Numbered from the stretch's first letter, positions 1-9,721 are shown. The stretch is 64,000 nt of DNA from Opitutaceae bacterium (GCA_018402455.1 JAGYIG010000012.1:1-64000); one strand, 5' to 3'. Notes: generated from the sequence alone by a model not told the origin. A program made the numbers and translations.

Positions 1-2058
1 GACGTTGATCGCCCGCAGGCCCAGGTTCCAGCGCTCCGAGCTATAACCGGCGATGAGATCGTAGCTGGTGTAGCCGGGCGAGTTGGTGCCGTTGGAAAAG
101 TAGAGGGTGCCGCGGTGGAAGGCACCGCCGCCGACATACCACCCGCCCCCGGCCTGTTGCCCGAAGGTGTATTTTGTCCAGAGGGACCAAGTCTCCTTGA
201 ACGATTGGTTCACGCGGGTCTGGTTGGGGCCGGAGACGTCGGCCGCGAACAAGGTCACCAAGACGTCCCACCCCGGCACTGGTCGCGTGCCTAGTTCAAA
301 TTCCACGCCGCGGTTCGACGTGTCCGATACGACGAAGGCACCGACCGTCGAGTTGAAGGTAGCAAAGTCCTTCAGTTGTAGGTCGTAGAGCGAAAGTGAG
401 CCCCAGAGGCGGTCTTCCAGCGCGTTCCATTTCACGCCCAGCTCATAGGATTTGCCGACCACGGCGGGCGGGCGGATACCTTGGGGCGTTTGGGCGCTGG
501 CTTGATTGGGGGAAAAGGTCGTGGCGGTTTGGCCGTAGAGCTTGAAAGCGTCGCTGACGTGATAGACGGCGCCGACGGAGTAGAGCAGATCGTCATCTTT
601 ATCGCGCCGCCGCGCCGCCTGTTGGGTCCCGTCGGCCAAGTCCTGGTTATCCGATTTCTCGTTAACGAAACTGGCCCCAAGGGTGAGGGACAGGCGATCG
701 GGGATCGCGTCAAAGGACTGCACGAGGTAAGCGGTGAAGTTGCGCACATCGACCCGGGAGTCATTATACTGTCCTGGTATGATGCGATCTTGGGTAGCCG
801 GCAGCGGGATGACAGCGAAGTTGGGATTGGTGATGGAGAGTTGCCCCACGCCGGGAGTGCCGGTGGTGGCGCGGCTGAAGGCCCCAATCCGTTGGCCGTT
901 GACCAGGTTGATTAGCTGCCGGTCACGCTGGTCGAATTGTCGCTGCCAAGACCACCCAGCATTGGTGGACACCTTTATGGCACCGAGATGGTAAGTCCCG
1001 AGGATATCATGCTGGAGGTTTTGAAACAGCTGCGCCCAAGTTTGCCCAAAATAGCGATGCGCAGCCAAGCCGGTGTTGAGATTGGTTGCGCCTTGTCGAC
1101 GATGCTCTTCGTCATCCCGTCCGGTTTGGTCGTGACCGTAGGCGAGTCGGGATTCCCAGTCGCCCCAGCGTTGGATCCACGTTACAACGTGGTTGGAGGT
1201 TTCCTTGCGGGTATAGGACCAGGGAGCCTTATAATCTTGGTTGCGCCCGCCGCCCAGGAAGGGGGCGCCGTCGGGGTTGGCGATGCCGCCGGGGAGCTCT
1301 CCGTCGGTCAAAGTTTCCGCCCACATGAACTGGTAGCGCAGAACGGTTTCCCCGGACGTGAATTGGAGCATTGGCGCGATGGCATCCTGATCAGATTTAC
1401 CCCGGTAGCCCTTGTCGTCCTGTTTTGCGGCGATTACCCGATAGGCAAACTTGGCGTCGCTCCCGCCGAGCGGTCCGGTTAGATCGAGTTCCCCCCGGAA
1501 GAAGCCGTAGCTACCCGCCTGTAAGCGGATGCTCTGCGCGGTTTCGTACAGAGGCTTTTTGGTGATACGGTTGATCAGACCACCCGCCGGAGCCCGCGTG
1601 CCGTAGAGGATGGCGTTGGGGCCTTTCAACACTTCGATGCTGTCGATAACCGAGAGCTCGTTGGGGGAGTTGCTCACCCGCATGCCATCCAGAAACGGTG
1701 CTTCAAAGCGCTGCCCGCGGATTTGGATGAAGTTGTTGCGATTGGTGGCCGGGGGCGCGCCGGCCACGGCAAACTTGAGAATGTCGCCGATGGTCTGGCG
1801 TGAGGCCATGTCGTCGATGAAGTCGCGCGTGACCACGGCCACGCTGGAGGGTAGCGAGATCAGGGCTTTTTGGCTCTTGGTGCCGCTGGCGGCATTGCTG
1901 GTGCGGTAACCGGAGCCGGAGGTCTCGCTGACTTCAAAGGCCGAAAGTACGATGGTATCACCGGTGGGGGGTAACGTTTGGGCGAGGGCTGAACCGACAC
2001 CTAGGATCGAGACGAGGAGCGCGCTCGAGCCGCGAGGGTAAGGGATGGAAGCAATCAT
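1..2058 (-). CDS. TonB-dependent outer-membrane receptor (3' end beyond window)
   Basis: I translated this reading frame by hand from the ATG at 2058; it stays open for 686 codons to position 1, so the C-terminal barrel end lies outside the window. The N-terminus is a signal peptide ending near ALAQ. It is followed by the VLSAFEVSE region common in verrucomicrobial receptors, then a plug domain with IQIRGQRFEAPFLDGMRV and IEVLKGPNAILYGTRAPAGG (roughly residues 110-165), typical of FhuA/siderophore-type receptors. Long aromatic-rich beta strands follow. The family imports bulky ligands across the outer membrane using TonB energy. Its place beside sulfatases suggests a glycan ligand, but the plug resembles ferric-siderophore receptors, so the ligand is open. 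A palindromic operator-like site lies 94 bases upstream. Confidence 0.93.
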   Translation of the reverse strand, partial: MIASIPYPRGSSALLVSILGVGSALAQTLPPTGDTIVLSAFEVSETSGSGYRTSNAASGTKSQKALISLPSSVAVVTRDFIDDMASRQTIGDILKFAVAGAPPATNRNNFIQIRGQRFEAPFLDGMRVSNSPNELSVIDSIEVLKGPNAILYGTRAPAGGLINRITKKPLYETAQSIRLQAGSYGFFRGELDLTGPLGGSDAKFAYRVIAAKQDDKGYRGKSDQDAIAPMLQFTSGETVLRYQFMWAETLTDGELPGGIANPDGAPFLGGGRNQDYKAPWSYTRKETSNHVVTWIQRWGDWESRLAYGHDQTGRDDEEHRRQGATNLNTGLAAHRYFGQTWAQLFQNLQHDILGTYHLGAIKVSTNAGWSWQRQFDQRDRQLINLVNGQRIGAFSRATTGTPGVGQLSITNPNFAVIPLPATQDRIIPGQYNDSRVDVRNFTAYLVQSFDAIPDRLSLTLGASFVNEKSDNQDLADGTQQAARRRDKDDDLLYSVGAVYHVSDAFKLYGQTATTFSPNQASAQTPQGIRPPAVVGKSYELGVKWNALEDRLWGSLSLYDLQLKDFATFNSTVGAFVVSDTSNRGVEFELGTRPVPGWDVLVTLFAADVSGPNQTRVNQSFKETWSLWTKYTFGQQAGGGWYVGGGAFHRGTLYFSNGTNSPGYTSYDLIAGYSSERWNLGLRAINV

Positions 2059-2151
2059 GAATACAGGGGTGAGGGGTGGGGTAACCGCGATCGCGTCGCT
2101 GGTTTCACCTTGAGCAAGCGTCGCCTTTCTGTCCCTGCCAAGGGCGGTGCT

Positions 2152-2172
2152 TTGGTCTAAAGTTTAAACCAA
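2152..2172. promoter_or_regulatory. Operator-like palindrome upstream of TonB receptor
   Basis: A 21-bp near-perfect palindrome: outer half-sites TTGGT and ACCAA, with 9 of 10 arm positions pairing around a central G at 2162. The same TTGGTT-N9-AACCAA pattern with identical spacing recurs at 5320, 8139 and 10900. It lies in the 5' region of the TonB-dependent receptor. It is inferred to be bound by one of the two GntR/LacI-hybrid regulators encoded nearby. Confidence 0.7.
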
Positions 2173-2232
2173 TGTGGTTGGTGCTGGCTTAATCGACGGG
2201 CTTGGGAGCGGAGGCACATTCGGGTGCACCCC

Positions 2233-3837
2233 TCACGGCTGCACAGGCTCAAACCTGACCGTGCTGCTGATGGTATCAACGCCGGGTACTTGAATGACCA
2301 CCTCGTCCCCATCTTGCATGGCCGCCGGGCTGTCCGGCGTGCGGGGCACCGTACCCATGAAAATCATATCGCCGGGGTGCAGGGTGATCCGCCGGCTGAG
2401 GTAGGCGATGATCTCCGCGGGAGTGTAGCGCAGGTTGGCGATGCTGCCGTACTGGACTAATTCTTGGTTGACCCAGGTTTTGATCGTCCAGTCGCGCCAA
2501 GTTGGATCAGGGAGCAGGCGTGGTCCCACCACGGCCCAGCCATCGCCAGACTTGCCAAAAATGCCACCCCAGTCGTTCTCGCTCACGTCATTGCCCACCG
2601 CGTAGCCGGCGATGTGTGACCAAGCCTGCTCGACCGAGACTTGGTAAGCGATGCGCCCGATCACCACCACCAACTCCGCTTCCCAGTCGAGATTGCGGGA
2701 ATCGGTGGGCAGCCGGATGGGGTCCCCCGGCCGGGCCAGGGCATTGGGAAGCTTTGTTCGAATGCGGTCTTCCAACTCTACCATAAAATCCACCACTGCC
2801 GGTGAGTCGGGTCGGTTGGCATTACGCACCACACTGAAGATTTTACCTGTCGGTTTGGGGGGATGCCAGTCTTGCATGGCCTGCACGTGAGGAGCGGCCG
2901 GCGCGGGCAAGTTCGAGGGGCCGTGTCGTGGATTTAGCGCCGGGGCCAAGTTATCCAAGGCCACGGCGTGCCGTAGGCTTCCCAGCCCGTCCCCCCAGGC
3001 TTCAATGGTGGTGCCCGGTTCCAAACGCGGGGCCGCCGCGGCCACCTCCGGTGGCACCCCCAGGAAAATCAAATCACCCGCTTGCAGAGTGAGGATGCGG
3101 CTGATGCGGCTCAACCACTGGCGGGTGAGGGCGGCGGGATCCGGCCAAGTGTAGCTCAGTTCATCTTGGTGGGGCGATCGAAGCCCGAGGGTCAGATGGG
3201 CCTTCGGCATGCCCGGAACGATCCATGGCCCGATCGGCGCCCAACCATCGCCGGCGCGCCCCATCACCCAAGCGCGGTTGGCGTAGGTCGAGGGCTCGAG
3301 CAGATCCAATCCCAGCATATACCCGGCGACCACCGCATCCACTTCCTCGGGGCGCAGTTTCTTGGCCGGGGCCCCGATGAGGATCACCAGCTGGGGGGTG
3401 GCCACGATGGTTCGACTGTCGGCGGGCAACCGGAGAGTCGCGCCGGGATGCGCCAGACTGGTGGGGAAACGGGCGTAGAGGTCCGGGGGTGCCGGCACGG
3501 AGGGAGTAGGCCCGGCGGTGACCCGATGGGCGGAGTCATGTAAACCGATGATCGCCCGGCCCGGTACCGGGGAGAGCCATGTGACCTCGTCGCCGGCCAC
3601 GCGCCCGAAGTCCTGATTGGTCTGGTGGCTTTGCCCGGGGAGGTGGTTGCCTTGCAGGATGATTTCGCCGCCGTCCAGGACCCCGTAGTGCACCTCGCCG
3701 TCATGTGCCACCCGGACCCAACGCTCGCTCGCCGGGGCGGGTGTTGGGGGCGTTGCCCACAGAGCGGTCAGCGCACCCGCGGCAAACAACCCGGCTGCGA
3801 TACGACGGGCGCTAATAGCGCGTGTGAAAGGGATCAT
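2233..3837 (-). CDS. Secreted tandem fumarylacetoacetase-fold (FAH) protein
   Basis: 534 residues with an N-terminal hydrophobic segment (about 12-30) that looks like a signal peptide, followed by two FAH-type domains (about 40-290 and 320-534). The second has the family metal ligands: E386 and E388 in DWEAELVVVIG and D417 in GYAVGNDVS. In the first, the matching Glu positions are T147 and Q149, although D178 remains, so only the second domain is likely catalytic. FAH-fold enzymes are normally cytosolic hydrolases or decarboxylases acting on 1,3-dicarbonyl or 2-oxo acids; an exported tandem form is unusual. The start overlaps the end of the upstream sulfatase by 26 bases, so the two are probably co-transcribed. 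The substrate is unknown. Confidence 0.85.
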   Translation of the reverse strand: MIPFTRAISARRIAAGLFAAGALTALWATPPTPAPASERWVRVAHDGEVHYGVLDGGEIILQGNHLPGQSHQTNQDFGRVAGDEVTWLSPVPGRAIIGLHDSAHRVTAGPTPSVPAPPDLYARFPTSLAHPGATLRLPADSRTIVATPQLVILIGAPAKKLRPEEVDAVVAGYMLGLDLLEPSTYANRAWVMGRAGDGWAPIGPWIVPGMPKAHLTLGLRSPHQDELSYTWPDPAALTRQWLSRISRILTLQAGDLIFLGVPPEVAAAAPRLEPGTTIEAWGDGLGSLRHAVALDNLAPALNPRHGPSNLPAPAAPHVQAMQDWHPPKPTGKIFSVVRNANRPDSPAVVDFMVELEDRIRTKLPNALARPGDPIRLPTDSRNLDWEAELVVVIGRIAYQVSVEQAWSHIAGYAVGNDVSENDWGGIFGKSGDGWAVVGPRLLPDPTWRDWTIKTWVNQELVQYGSIANLRYTPAEIIAYLSRRITLHPGDMIFMGTVPRTPDSPAAMQDGDEVVIQVPGVDTISSTVRFEPVQP

Positions 3838-5269
3838 CCGGGGGGAGGAGCCGGGTCGAAATGAAGGGCGACAGTTCCGGCAGATCCGGTTCCGTGCCGG
3901 GGTAGTCGGGATTGGGGCGGGGCAGTTGCGCTTCGGTGGTACGCTGCCAATAGTGCAGGCGGGCCAAGAGCGCCTGTTTTAGCTCCGGCCGTGCCGCGGC
4001 CAGGTCCTGGGATTCACTGGCGTCAGTCTCCAAGTCATAGAGCTCAATCTGACCGGTCTCGTACCATTCGATGAGTTTGTAGTAGCCGGACCGCAGCGCG
4101 CTGGCTGGGGTGGATCCGTGCATATTGTAGTGGGGGAAGTGCCAGAAAAAGTCCCGCGACGGCAACTCCGACCCGGCCGTTAGGCTGGGGAGCAAGTTCA
4201 GGCCATCCAGTATCAGGTCCGCGGGCGGGGCACCCTGCGCGAGAGCCAACAGGGTCGGCCACAGGTCCACGGCATGCACTGGCCCGGCTTCAATCCTGCC
4301 GGCCCCGGTCATGCCGGGCAGCAGGGTAATCAGAGGAACCCTCAAGCCGGCCTCGTAAACCGTCCCCTTGGTGCCACGCAGGCCACCGTTGGAGCCCCAG
4401 AAGCGCACGCCGCCGTTGTCGGAGGTCAGCACGATCACCGTGTTTTCGGCCAGACCCTCCTCGGCGAGGAACTGCCGCAAGCGTCCAACGCTGGTATCGG
4501 CGTCCTCGATCATGGCCGCGTACTCCGGCACCAAGCCCCAGACGGGGTCGGCGGAGCGGGGGGTCTGACGCGCGATGGTCTCGGCTTTGGCATCGACCGG
4601 GCGGTGGACCGCGAAATGGCTCAAAAGCAGAAAAAAGGGCTGATCCCGGCTGCGCTGGATGAAGGCCTCGGCTTCGGCCTGAAGGCGATCAGTCAGGTAT
4701 TCGCCTGCTTCCACCGGCCCAAGGTTGATGCCATAGTCCGGCCCGAACATGCTCTTGTGGCTACCGATTTGATTGCCGGAGAAATTGAAATCGAACCCTT
4801 GGTCCTGGGGTAAAAAGCCCTCGGCCCCTAAATGCCATTTGCCGACATTGCCCGTGGCGTAGCCCTGATCGCGCAACACTTCCGCGAGTGTGATTTCTTC
4901 CAAGGCCAGCCGCCGCACCGTGGTAGGAGGCAGCAACCGCCGGTTCTCATTCCACCGTACTCCCGCCGTGCCGATGGCATCGGTGACGCCCGATCGCGCC
5001 GGCCAGCGCCCGGTCAACAAGCCCGCCCGCCCGGGTGAGCAAACCGGCCCGGCCGCGTAAGCCTGGGTGAAACGGATGCCATCGGCCGCGAGCCGGTCGA
5101 TGTGTGGGCTGTTTACCTTGGGATTGCCGTAGCAAGCCAGATCGCCGTAACCCAGATCATCGAGCAGAATAATGATCAGGTTGGGACGCTCAGGGGTGGC
5201 GGGCAGTTGGGCCGGCAGGCCCAGGGCCATGGCGGCCCAACAGAGGAAAACATTCAGGTAACGGTTCAT
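3812..5269 (-). CDS. Secreted sulfatase (arylsulfatase A-like)
   Basis: 485 residues. A signal peptide covers about 1-25 and ends near LPAT. The sulfatase fold begins with the metal-binding IILLDDLGYGD, and the formylglycine motif is CSPGRAGLLTGR with C77 as the modified residue. GKWHLG and TSDNGG (second metal and active-site elements) are present, with a C-terminal subdomain ending in PDYPGTEPDLP. It hydrolyses a sulfate ester, probably on a sugar, in the periplasm or at the cell surface, and needs a formylglycine-generating enzyme not encoded here. It is the first gene of a leftward unit with the FAH gene and is divergent from another sulfatase across an operator-like site. The exact sulfate position cannot be read from sequence alone. 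Confidence 0.93.
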   Translation of the reverse strand: MNRYLNVFLCWAAMALGLPAQLPATPERPNLIIILLDDLGYGDLACYGNPKVNSPHIDRLAADGIRFTQAYAAGPVCSPGRAGLLTGRWPARSGVTDAIGTAGVRWNENRRLLPPTTVRRLALEEITLAEVLRDQGYATGNVGKWHLGAEGFLPQDQGFDFNFSGNQIGSHKSMFGPDYGINLGPVEAGEYLTDRLQAEAEAFIQRSRDQPFFLLLSHFAVHRPVDAKAETIARQTPRSADPVWGLVPEYAAMIEDADTSVGRLRQFLAEEGLAENTVIVLTSDNGGVRFWGSNGGLRGTKGTVYEAGLRVPLITLLPGMTGAGRIEAGPVHAVDLWPTLLALAQGAPPADLILDGLNLLPSLTAGSELPSRDFFWHFPHYNMHGSTPASALRSGYYKLIEWYETGQIELYDLETDASESQDLAAARPELKQALLARLHYWQRTTEAQLPRPNPDYPGTEPDLPELSPFISTRLLPPDDPFHTRY

Positions 5270-5319
5270 GGGGTGGCGTAAGCCTTGGGCGGCATCGACT
5301 CGAACTAAAGCCCAACCCG

Positions 5320-5340
5320 ATGGTTTACTTTTTGAACCAA
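5320..5340. promoter_or_regulatory. Operator-like palindrome between divergent sulfatase genes
   Basis: TGGTT at 5321 and AACCA at 5335 have the same 14-base period as the other three copies of TTGGTT-N9-AACCAA. It lies between the leftward sulfatase start (5269) and the rightward sulfatase start (5386), so one site could control both genes. An ATG inside it (5320) is in frame with the rightward sulfatase but is unlikely to be its start. Confidence 0.65.
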
Positions 5341-5385
5341 GGCTATCGGCTCGCGGGGAGGATCAAGCCCCCTTTAGACCGAAAT

Positions 5386-6855
5386 ATGCGTACCCTGCTG
5401 ACATGGCTGAGGAATTTGAGCCTGTGCTGTCTGAGTTTGACTGGAACCGGTGTGGCCGGCCAGGAGGCTGCGACCGCACCGACTCGGCCTAACATCATCT
5501 TCATCATGACTGATGACCAGGGGTGGGGTGATGTGGGCTTCAACGGGCATCCCGTGTTGCAGACGCCTCACCTCGACCAACTGGCGCGGGAGGGGATCAA
5601 GCTGGATCGGTTCTATGCGGCGGCGCCAGTTTGCTCACCCACGAGAGCCTCCAGTCTTACGGGCCGGCACCCCAGTCGTTACCGCATTGATTGGGCTTAC
5701 GGGGGGCCGCTGCCGGCCAGTGAGGTCACCACCGCGACCCTTTTGCGGGAGGCAGGTTACCGCACTGCTTTGCTGGGCAAATGGCATTTGGGGCAACTCA
5801 GCAGGACTCTGCCCCAAGGTCGGCGGCACACGCCCGAACCCGCGCGCTACGCCCCGCCTTGGGAGCGCGGATTTGACGTGGTTTTTGCCACCGAAGGTAG
5901 TGTGCCCACCTTTAATCCCTACTACTACGTTGACCCGCGGGGGCCGGCCCAACCCATTTTGGAGCAGGCGGCCGAGACCTTGGGCACCGCTCATCGCTGG
6001 CCGCAGAATTATTGGACCGGGCCGGGTCGTTTTGTGGACGAGCCCCTGACGGGTGACGATTCAGCGCTCATCATGGATCGGGCCTTGGAGTTTATCCGGG
6101 ACAGTCGGGAGCAGCCCTTCTTCGCCTGTATCTGGTTTCATACGCCGCACTCGCCGATTGCGGCCGGCGAGGCTTGGCGGGCGCTCTACCCCAACCGCTC
6201 ACTGGCCGAGCAGCACTGGTGGGGCAGCTTGAGCGCGATGGACGCCCAGGTGGGGCGATTGCGGGCTGAACTGGAGCGGCTGGGGATTGCGGAAGGTACC
6301 ATCCTCTTTTTTTGCAGCGACAACGGTCCCTCCTATGTTCATCCGTTGGGTAGCACCAGTCCTTTCCGTGGCCGCAAAGGCAGCCTTGAGGAAGGCGGAA
6401 TCCGCGTGCCGGCTTTGGTCTCGTGGCCGGGCGGCTTGTCCGGTGGTCGGGTCGTGAGCGAGCCCCTTTCCACCAGTGACTTGTTGCCGACCTTTTTGCA
6501 CTGGGCCAAGGTCGCAGCACCCCGTGCCGTGCATTGGGACGGGGAGAACGTAACCGCGCTCCTCGCCGCTGAGGGGAGCGCTCGTGAGCGGCCGATTTTT
6601 TTCCACTCCCCGTTGCGCAACCCGAACGATCCCTGGCCTCGTCCCGAGGGTTTTCAGGCGGCGGTGCAATGGCGTGACTTCAAATTGTTATCCTTGGACG
6701 CGGGGGCGACTTGGGCGCTCTATAATCTGGATGCTGATCCCGGCGAGGAGATTGACCTTTCCAAGGAGGCGGCCGAGGTGGTGACGACGCTGCGCGCGCA
6801 GTATGACCAATGGCGCGAATCTTGTCTCGAGTCCCGGGCTTGGTACGACCGTTGA
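5386..6855 (+). CDS. Secreted sulfatase
   Basis: 489 residues from the ATG at 5386, chosen because it gives a clean signal peptide (MRTLLTWLRN onward, cleavage near VAGQ); an earlier in-frame ATG at 5320 would put the start inside the operator-like palindrome. Metal-binding IFIMTDDQGWGD and the formylglycine motif CSPTRASSLTGR (C83) are present, as are GKWHLGQ and FFCSDNGP. The latter half has the C-terminal sulfatase subdomain with LYNLDADPGEE. The predicted role is exo-acting sulfate ester removal outside the cytoplasm. It is divergent from the sulfatase at 3812-5269 and convergent with the regulator gene that ends at 6862. Confidence 0.92.
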   Translation: MRTLLTWLRNLSLCCLSLTGTGVAGQEAATAPTRPNIIFIMTDDQGWGDVGFNGHPVLQTPHLDQLAREGIKLDRFYAAAPVCSPTRASSLTGRHPSRYRIDWAYGGPLPASEVTTATLLREAGYRTALLGKWHLGQLSRTLPQGRRHTPEPARYAPPWERGFDVVFATEGSVPTFNPYYYVDPRGPAQPILEQAAETLGTAHRWPQNYWTGPGRFVDEPLTGDDSALIMDRALEFIRDSREQPFFACIWFHTPHSPIAAGEAWRALYPNRSLAEQHWWGSLSAMDAQVGRLRAELERLGIAEGTILFFCSDNGPSYVHPLGSTSPFRGRKGSLEEGGIRVPALVSWPGGLSGGRVVSEPLSTSDLLPTFLHWAKVAAPRAVHWDGENVTALLAAEGSARERPIFFHSPLRNPNDPWPRPEGFQAAVQWRDFKLLSLDAGATWALYNLDADPGEEIDLSKEAAEVVTTLRAQYDQWRESCLESRAWYDR

Positions 6856-6861
6856 TCGGCA

Positions 6862-7941
6862 CTACTTGTGCAGATTTCGCAATGAAGCTCCCGTCACGAA
6901 CTCGGCGATGACCTCGTAGGCCGGCGGACTCAGTTTTTCGCCTTCTACGAGGTGGGCCAGACGAGTGAGAATATGGCGTGCCATGGTGACGGGACTGAGA
7001 TGATAGCGAGTTGGTGTGGGGACCAGGTGGTGGAGAAAGGGGTCGTTCAGGCGGCTGACTAGCGAAACGTCGGCGGGTGCCGCCAGTTTGGCCCTGGCTA
7101 GGGCCGACCAGGCGGTCAGGTATTGATTGGGCGTCTCCGTCACGATGCAAGTGGGGCGCGGGTGGCTGCGTAGCCGGTGCAGGATCCGTTGAGCCAGTAG
7201 GGCGTCCTGCCCGTCGTAGGGAAGTGGATCCACCCGCTGATCACCATCCCCTGGACCCTCCAGGCCCTCCTGCAGGCCCGCCTCGCCCTCAACCAAGCCG
7301 GGCAATCTGGGCCGAGAGCTGACCATGATCACCTGACGATGGCCATAACGTCGCAGCATCACGCCGAGGTGCCGGCCGACTGCGCGGTGGTTGACATCAA
7401 CTGAAGGCAGGGCGATGCCCGCATAGGTATGACCGGAGACCAAGGTGGGGATGCGTTCGCGTTCAAACCAAGACTGGGTTTTTGGCGTGGAGTGAACGAG
7501 AATCCAGCCATGATGCCGGTAGTTGGCGACCAGCTGGCGTAACGGCTTCGCCGGGTATTGAGAAAAGTAACTACCCCCGTGATGGAGGATGAGTTTCCAG
7601 CCCCGGGCATGCGCACCTGCCTTGAGATGCGCGATCAGCATGGCCAAATAGGGACGAAGCGGTTCTAAGGGGCGGGGGGAAAGCACGCCAATTTCGATCT
7701 CTCTCGTGGCGAGAGCGAGGGGAGGCGAGTTGGGCGGAATCAGGTTGCCTTGAGGACTGCCTGTGAGCTTGCCGGAGGCGCGCAGCAGCGTCAAGGCAGC
7801 ACGCAGTGTGCCTCGACTGATCCCTAGTTCTATCGCTAAATTGCGCTCGCTGGGCAGCCGTTGCGCCCAGGTGCCCTCGCGGATCAAAGCCTCCAGGTGT
7901 TGCGCGACGTGGACGGGTAGACTTGGTCGGATTGCGGTCAT
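6862..7941 (-). CDS. GntR-type transcriptional regulator with LacI-like sensor domain
   Basis: 359 residues. A winged-helix GntR-type DNA-binding domain occupies about 1-70 (RLPSERNLAIELGISRGTLR is the recognition region). The remainder resembles the periplasmic-binding-protein-like effector domain of LacI-family repressors, with IGVLSPRPLEPLRPYLAMLI, PSVDVNHRAVGRHLGVML and the family's repeated alpha/beta layout. Such hybrids usually sense a sugar. It has the same length and domain layout as the regulator at 9722-10801. The leader contains an operator-like palindrome at 8139-8159, about 200 bases upstream, consistent with autoregulation. It is convergent with a sulfatase. The ligand is unknown; a sialic-acid or sulfated-glycan product is the obvious candidate. 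Confidence 0.85.
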   Translation of the reverse strand: MTAIRPSLPVHVAQHLEALIREGTWAQRLPSERNLAIELGISRGTLRAALTLLRASGKLTGSPQGNLIPPNSPPLALATREIEIGVLSPRPLEPLRPYLAMLIAHLKAGAHARGWKLILHHGGSYFSQYPAKPLRQLVANYRHHGWILVHSTPKTQSWFERERIPTLVSGHTYAGIALPSVDVNHRAVGRHLGVMLRRYGHRQVIMVSSRPRLPGLVEGEAGLQEGLEGPGDGDQRVDPLPYDGQDALLAQRILHRLRSHPRPTCIVTETPNQYLTAWSALARAKLAAPADVSLVSRLNDPFLHHLVPTPTRYHLSPVTMARHILTRLAHLVEGEKLSPPAYEVIAEFVTGASLRNLHK

Positions 7942-9721
7942 AGATGACCTACTTGTTTAGGGTTGAAATACGAGATGGGGGCAACTCGCCGGAACGTGTC
8001 CCGATTGACGCGGCACGGGCATGAAGCAACATTGAGTTCCGCATGGTCGGGTAGGGAGCATGGCAGTAGGAAGCGTGCGGAAGGGGGGGGGATGCGGGTT
8101 GGCTATCAGCCATTGTGGTCGGGGATAACTTGATTGATTTGGTTTAATTTTTGAACCAACCTTTGCAAACCGAACAAGGCCGGGGCCAAATTATACTGCG
8201 ATGAGGGTCTTTGGTTTGGACCACTACATCCGCTTGTAAATACGACAATTGGGGCATCTTTTTCGTCATGGTTGTGTAGCTCGAAATCGATGTAATCCTT
8301 CCATCAACGCTGAAGGGAGATGCGCTCTCCCGGGGCGCTCGTGCCCGGGCGGTCGAGGTTCCATGTCTCCATGCGGCGTGTGCGCAGCTTCTCTCATGCA
8401 TCTCGACTTCACGGTCCTCAGCCTCCGCGCTGTCTATCAATGGATGATCTCCTCCATCCTGCCACGACCCAATGCCTGGGTGGGTTCGGTGTCAGCTGAG
8501 GGGGATACCCACCTCGCTCCTTACTCTTTTCTAAGGGTGTCACGGCCAACCCGCCCCGCTTATGTTTGTGCCGTTTAATAACCGCGCCGGGGTGAAGAAG
8601 AACACCGGCCGCAACAATGAGGCGACGGGCAAGTTTACGGTGAACCCGGCAACTTGATTTTCGGTCGAATCGGCTTGGCGCATGTAGGTACTAGGTCTTG
8701 GACGCCCAAGGTCGAGCTGCCGTGAAAAAACTCGACCTGATCGGACGGCGGGGCGGCGATGACCACGCGATCGGGCGGGAGAAATTTTCTCACAGGGCCC
8801 TGTTGAGGAATCCCGTCACGAGTCACGCGCCCGGCCCTGGCTGGCCGGCTGCGCATGCGAAGCAACATGCGTCGGTGATTGCGGGGACGAGAATGGGTAG
8901 GCCGGCGGCGACGGCGCGGATGGCTTTGAGCTGGGCTGGGGCGCGAGCATCGCGTTGGCGATGGGGTTGGATTTTGCGAGTTCCCCGTTGCCTGCTTGCG
9001 ACCCCACAATCTCCATGGCCCGTGTCCCGCATCGCGTCCCCGAATCCGGCCCGGCGCTAGTGGCAGTGGCAATTGAAGTCCGTGGGCACGCCTTCAATCA
9101 TGTAGACTAGGCCCCCAACGGGAGCCCGGCAGCGAGAACCTCACCGACGGAGCGGGTTCCCCCCCGGATTGTTTAGGCTCGCAGAGGAGACGTCGAGCCC
9201 AACCACAACGATTACCTACAAAGATTAAATCCGATCGTATCGAGGAGAATAGAAAAACTTTAAGCCTATCCCAAAACAAGGGCTCCTTTTATGCAACGGC
9301 CGGTGGTTCTTTGCGCTTAATATGGCAGGTCAAAACTCCTCACCTTGGTCATGGGGCGACCAAGTTTCGGAACGTCCAGCCCAACCGACGCGGTGTGCCC
9401 GCCAAAGCTCTGGCCAAGAGTTGTGCCGGTTGGTATAGGGCAAGGTTTGTTACACCCTAACGCAGGTTTTGCTGTCGACATTGCGACCTTGGGCGTTTTC
9501 AGGCGCTGGTCTTTTAATGACCCCTTTCGAGCCCTTTTCATGCATTCGAATCGCACCCCCGTAATGACTGTCTAGGGTGCTTGAATCGGGGGTAAATCTA
9601 GGCACGCCGCCAGCCGACGGCAATTGCACTCGGCGACGAGGAGCCCTCGCGCTCGATTGACAATGAAGCGCACAACCAGCGATATTCCGCTCTGCTCAAC
9701 TGAAAAGCCTCTCCTAAACCC
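7942..9721. other. Gene-poor 1.8-kb interval inside the sulfatase/sialate locus
   Basis: I find no convincing gene here. The interval contains the operator-like palindrome at 8139-8159 near its left end. Reading frames between 8144 and 9575 on both strands have shadow-like composition and no recognisable motif. A 31-codon frame at 8562-8657 and short leftward stretches around 8830-9110 read like possible protein remnants, but they change frame and match no family I know. Decayed coding sequence is one possibility; a long leader or a small RNA is another. Nothing more can be supported from sequence. Confidence 0.4.
8139..8159. promoter_or_regulatory. Operator-like palindrome upstream of the first regulator gene
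   Basis: This is the best match to the shared pattern, with perfect TTGGTT and AACCAA half-sites separated by nine A/T-rich bases. It lies about 200 bases upstream of the regulator start at 7941, with no gene on the other side for 1.5 kb. Confidence 0.7.

Noticed and set aside
8562-8657. 31-codon plus-strand frame (MFVPFNNRAGVKKNTGRNNE...) in the gene-free interval
   Set aside because: Too short, no family resemblance, and the opposite strand reads just as protein-like. Mentioned only as a possible remnant.
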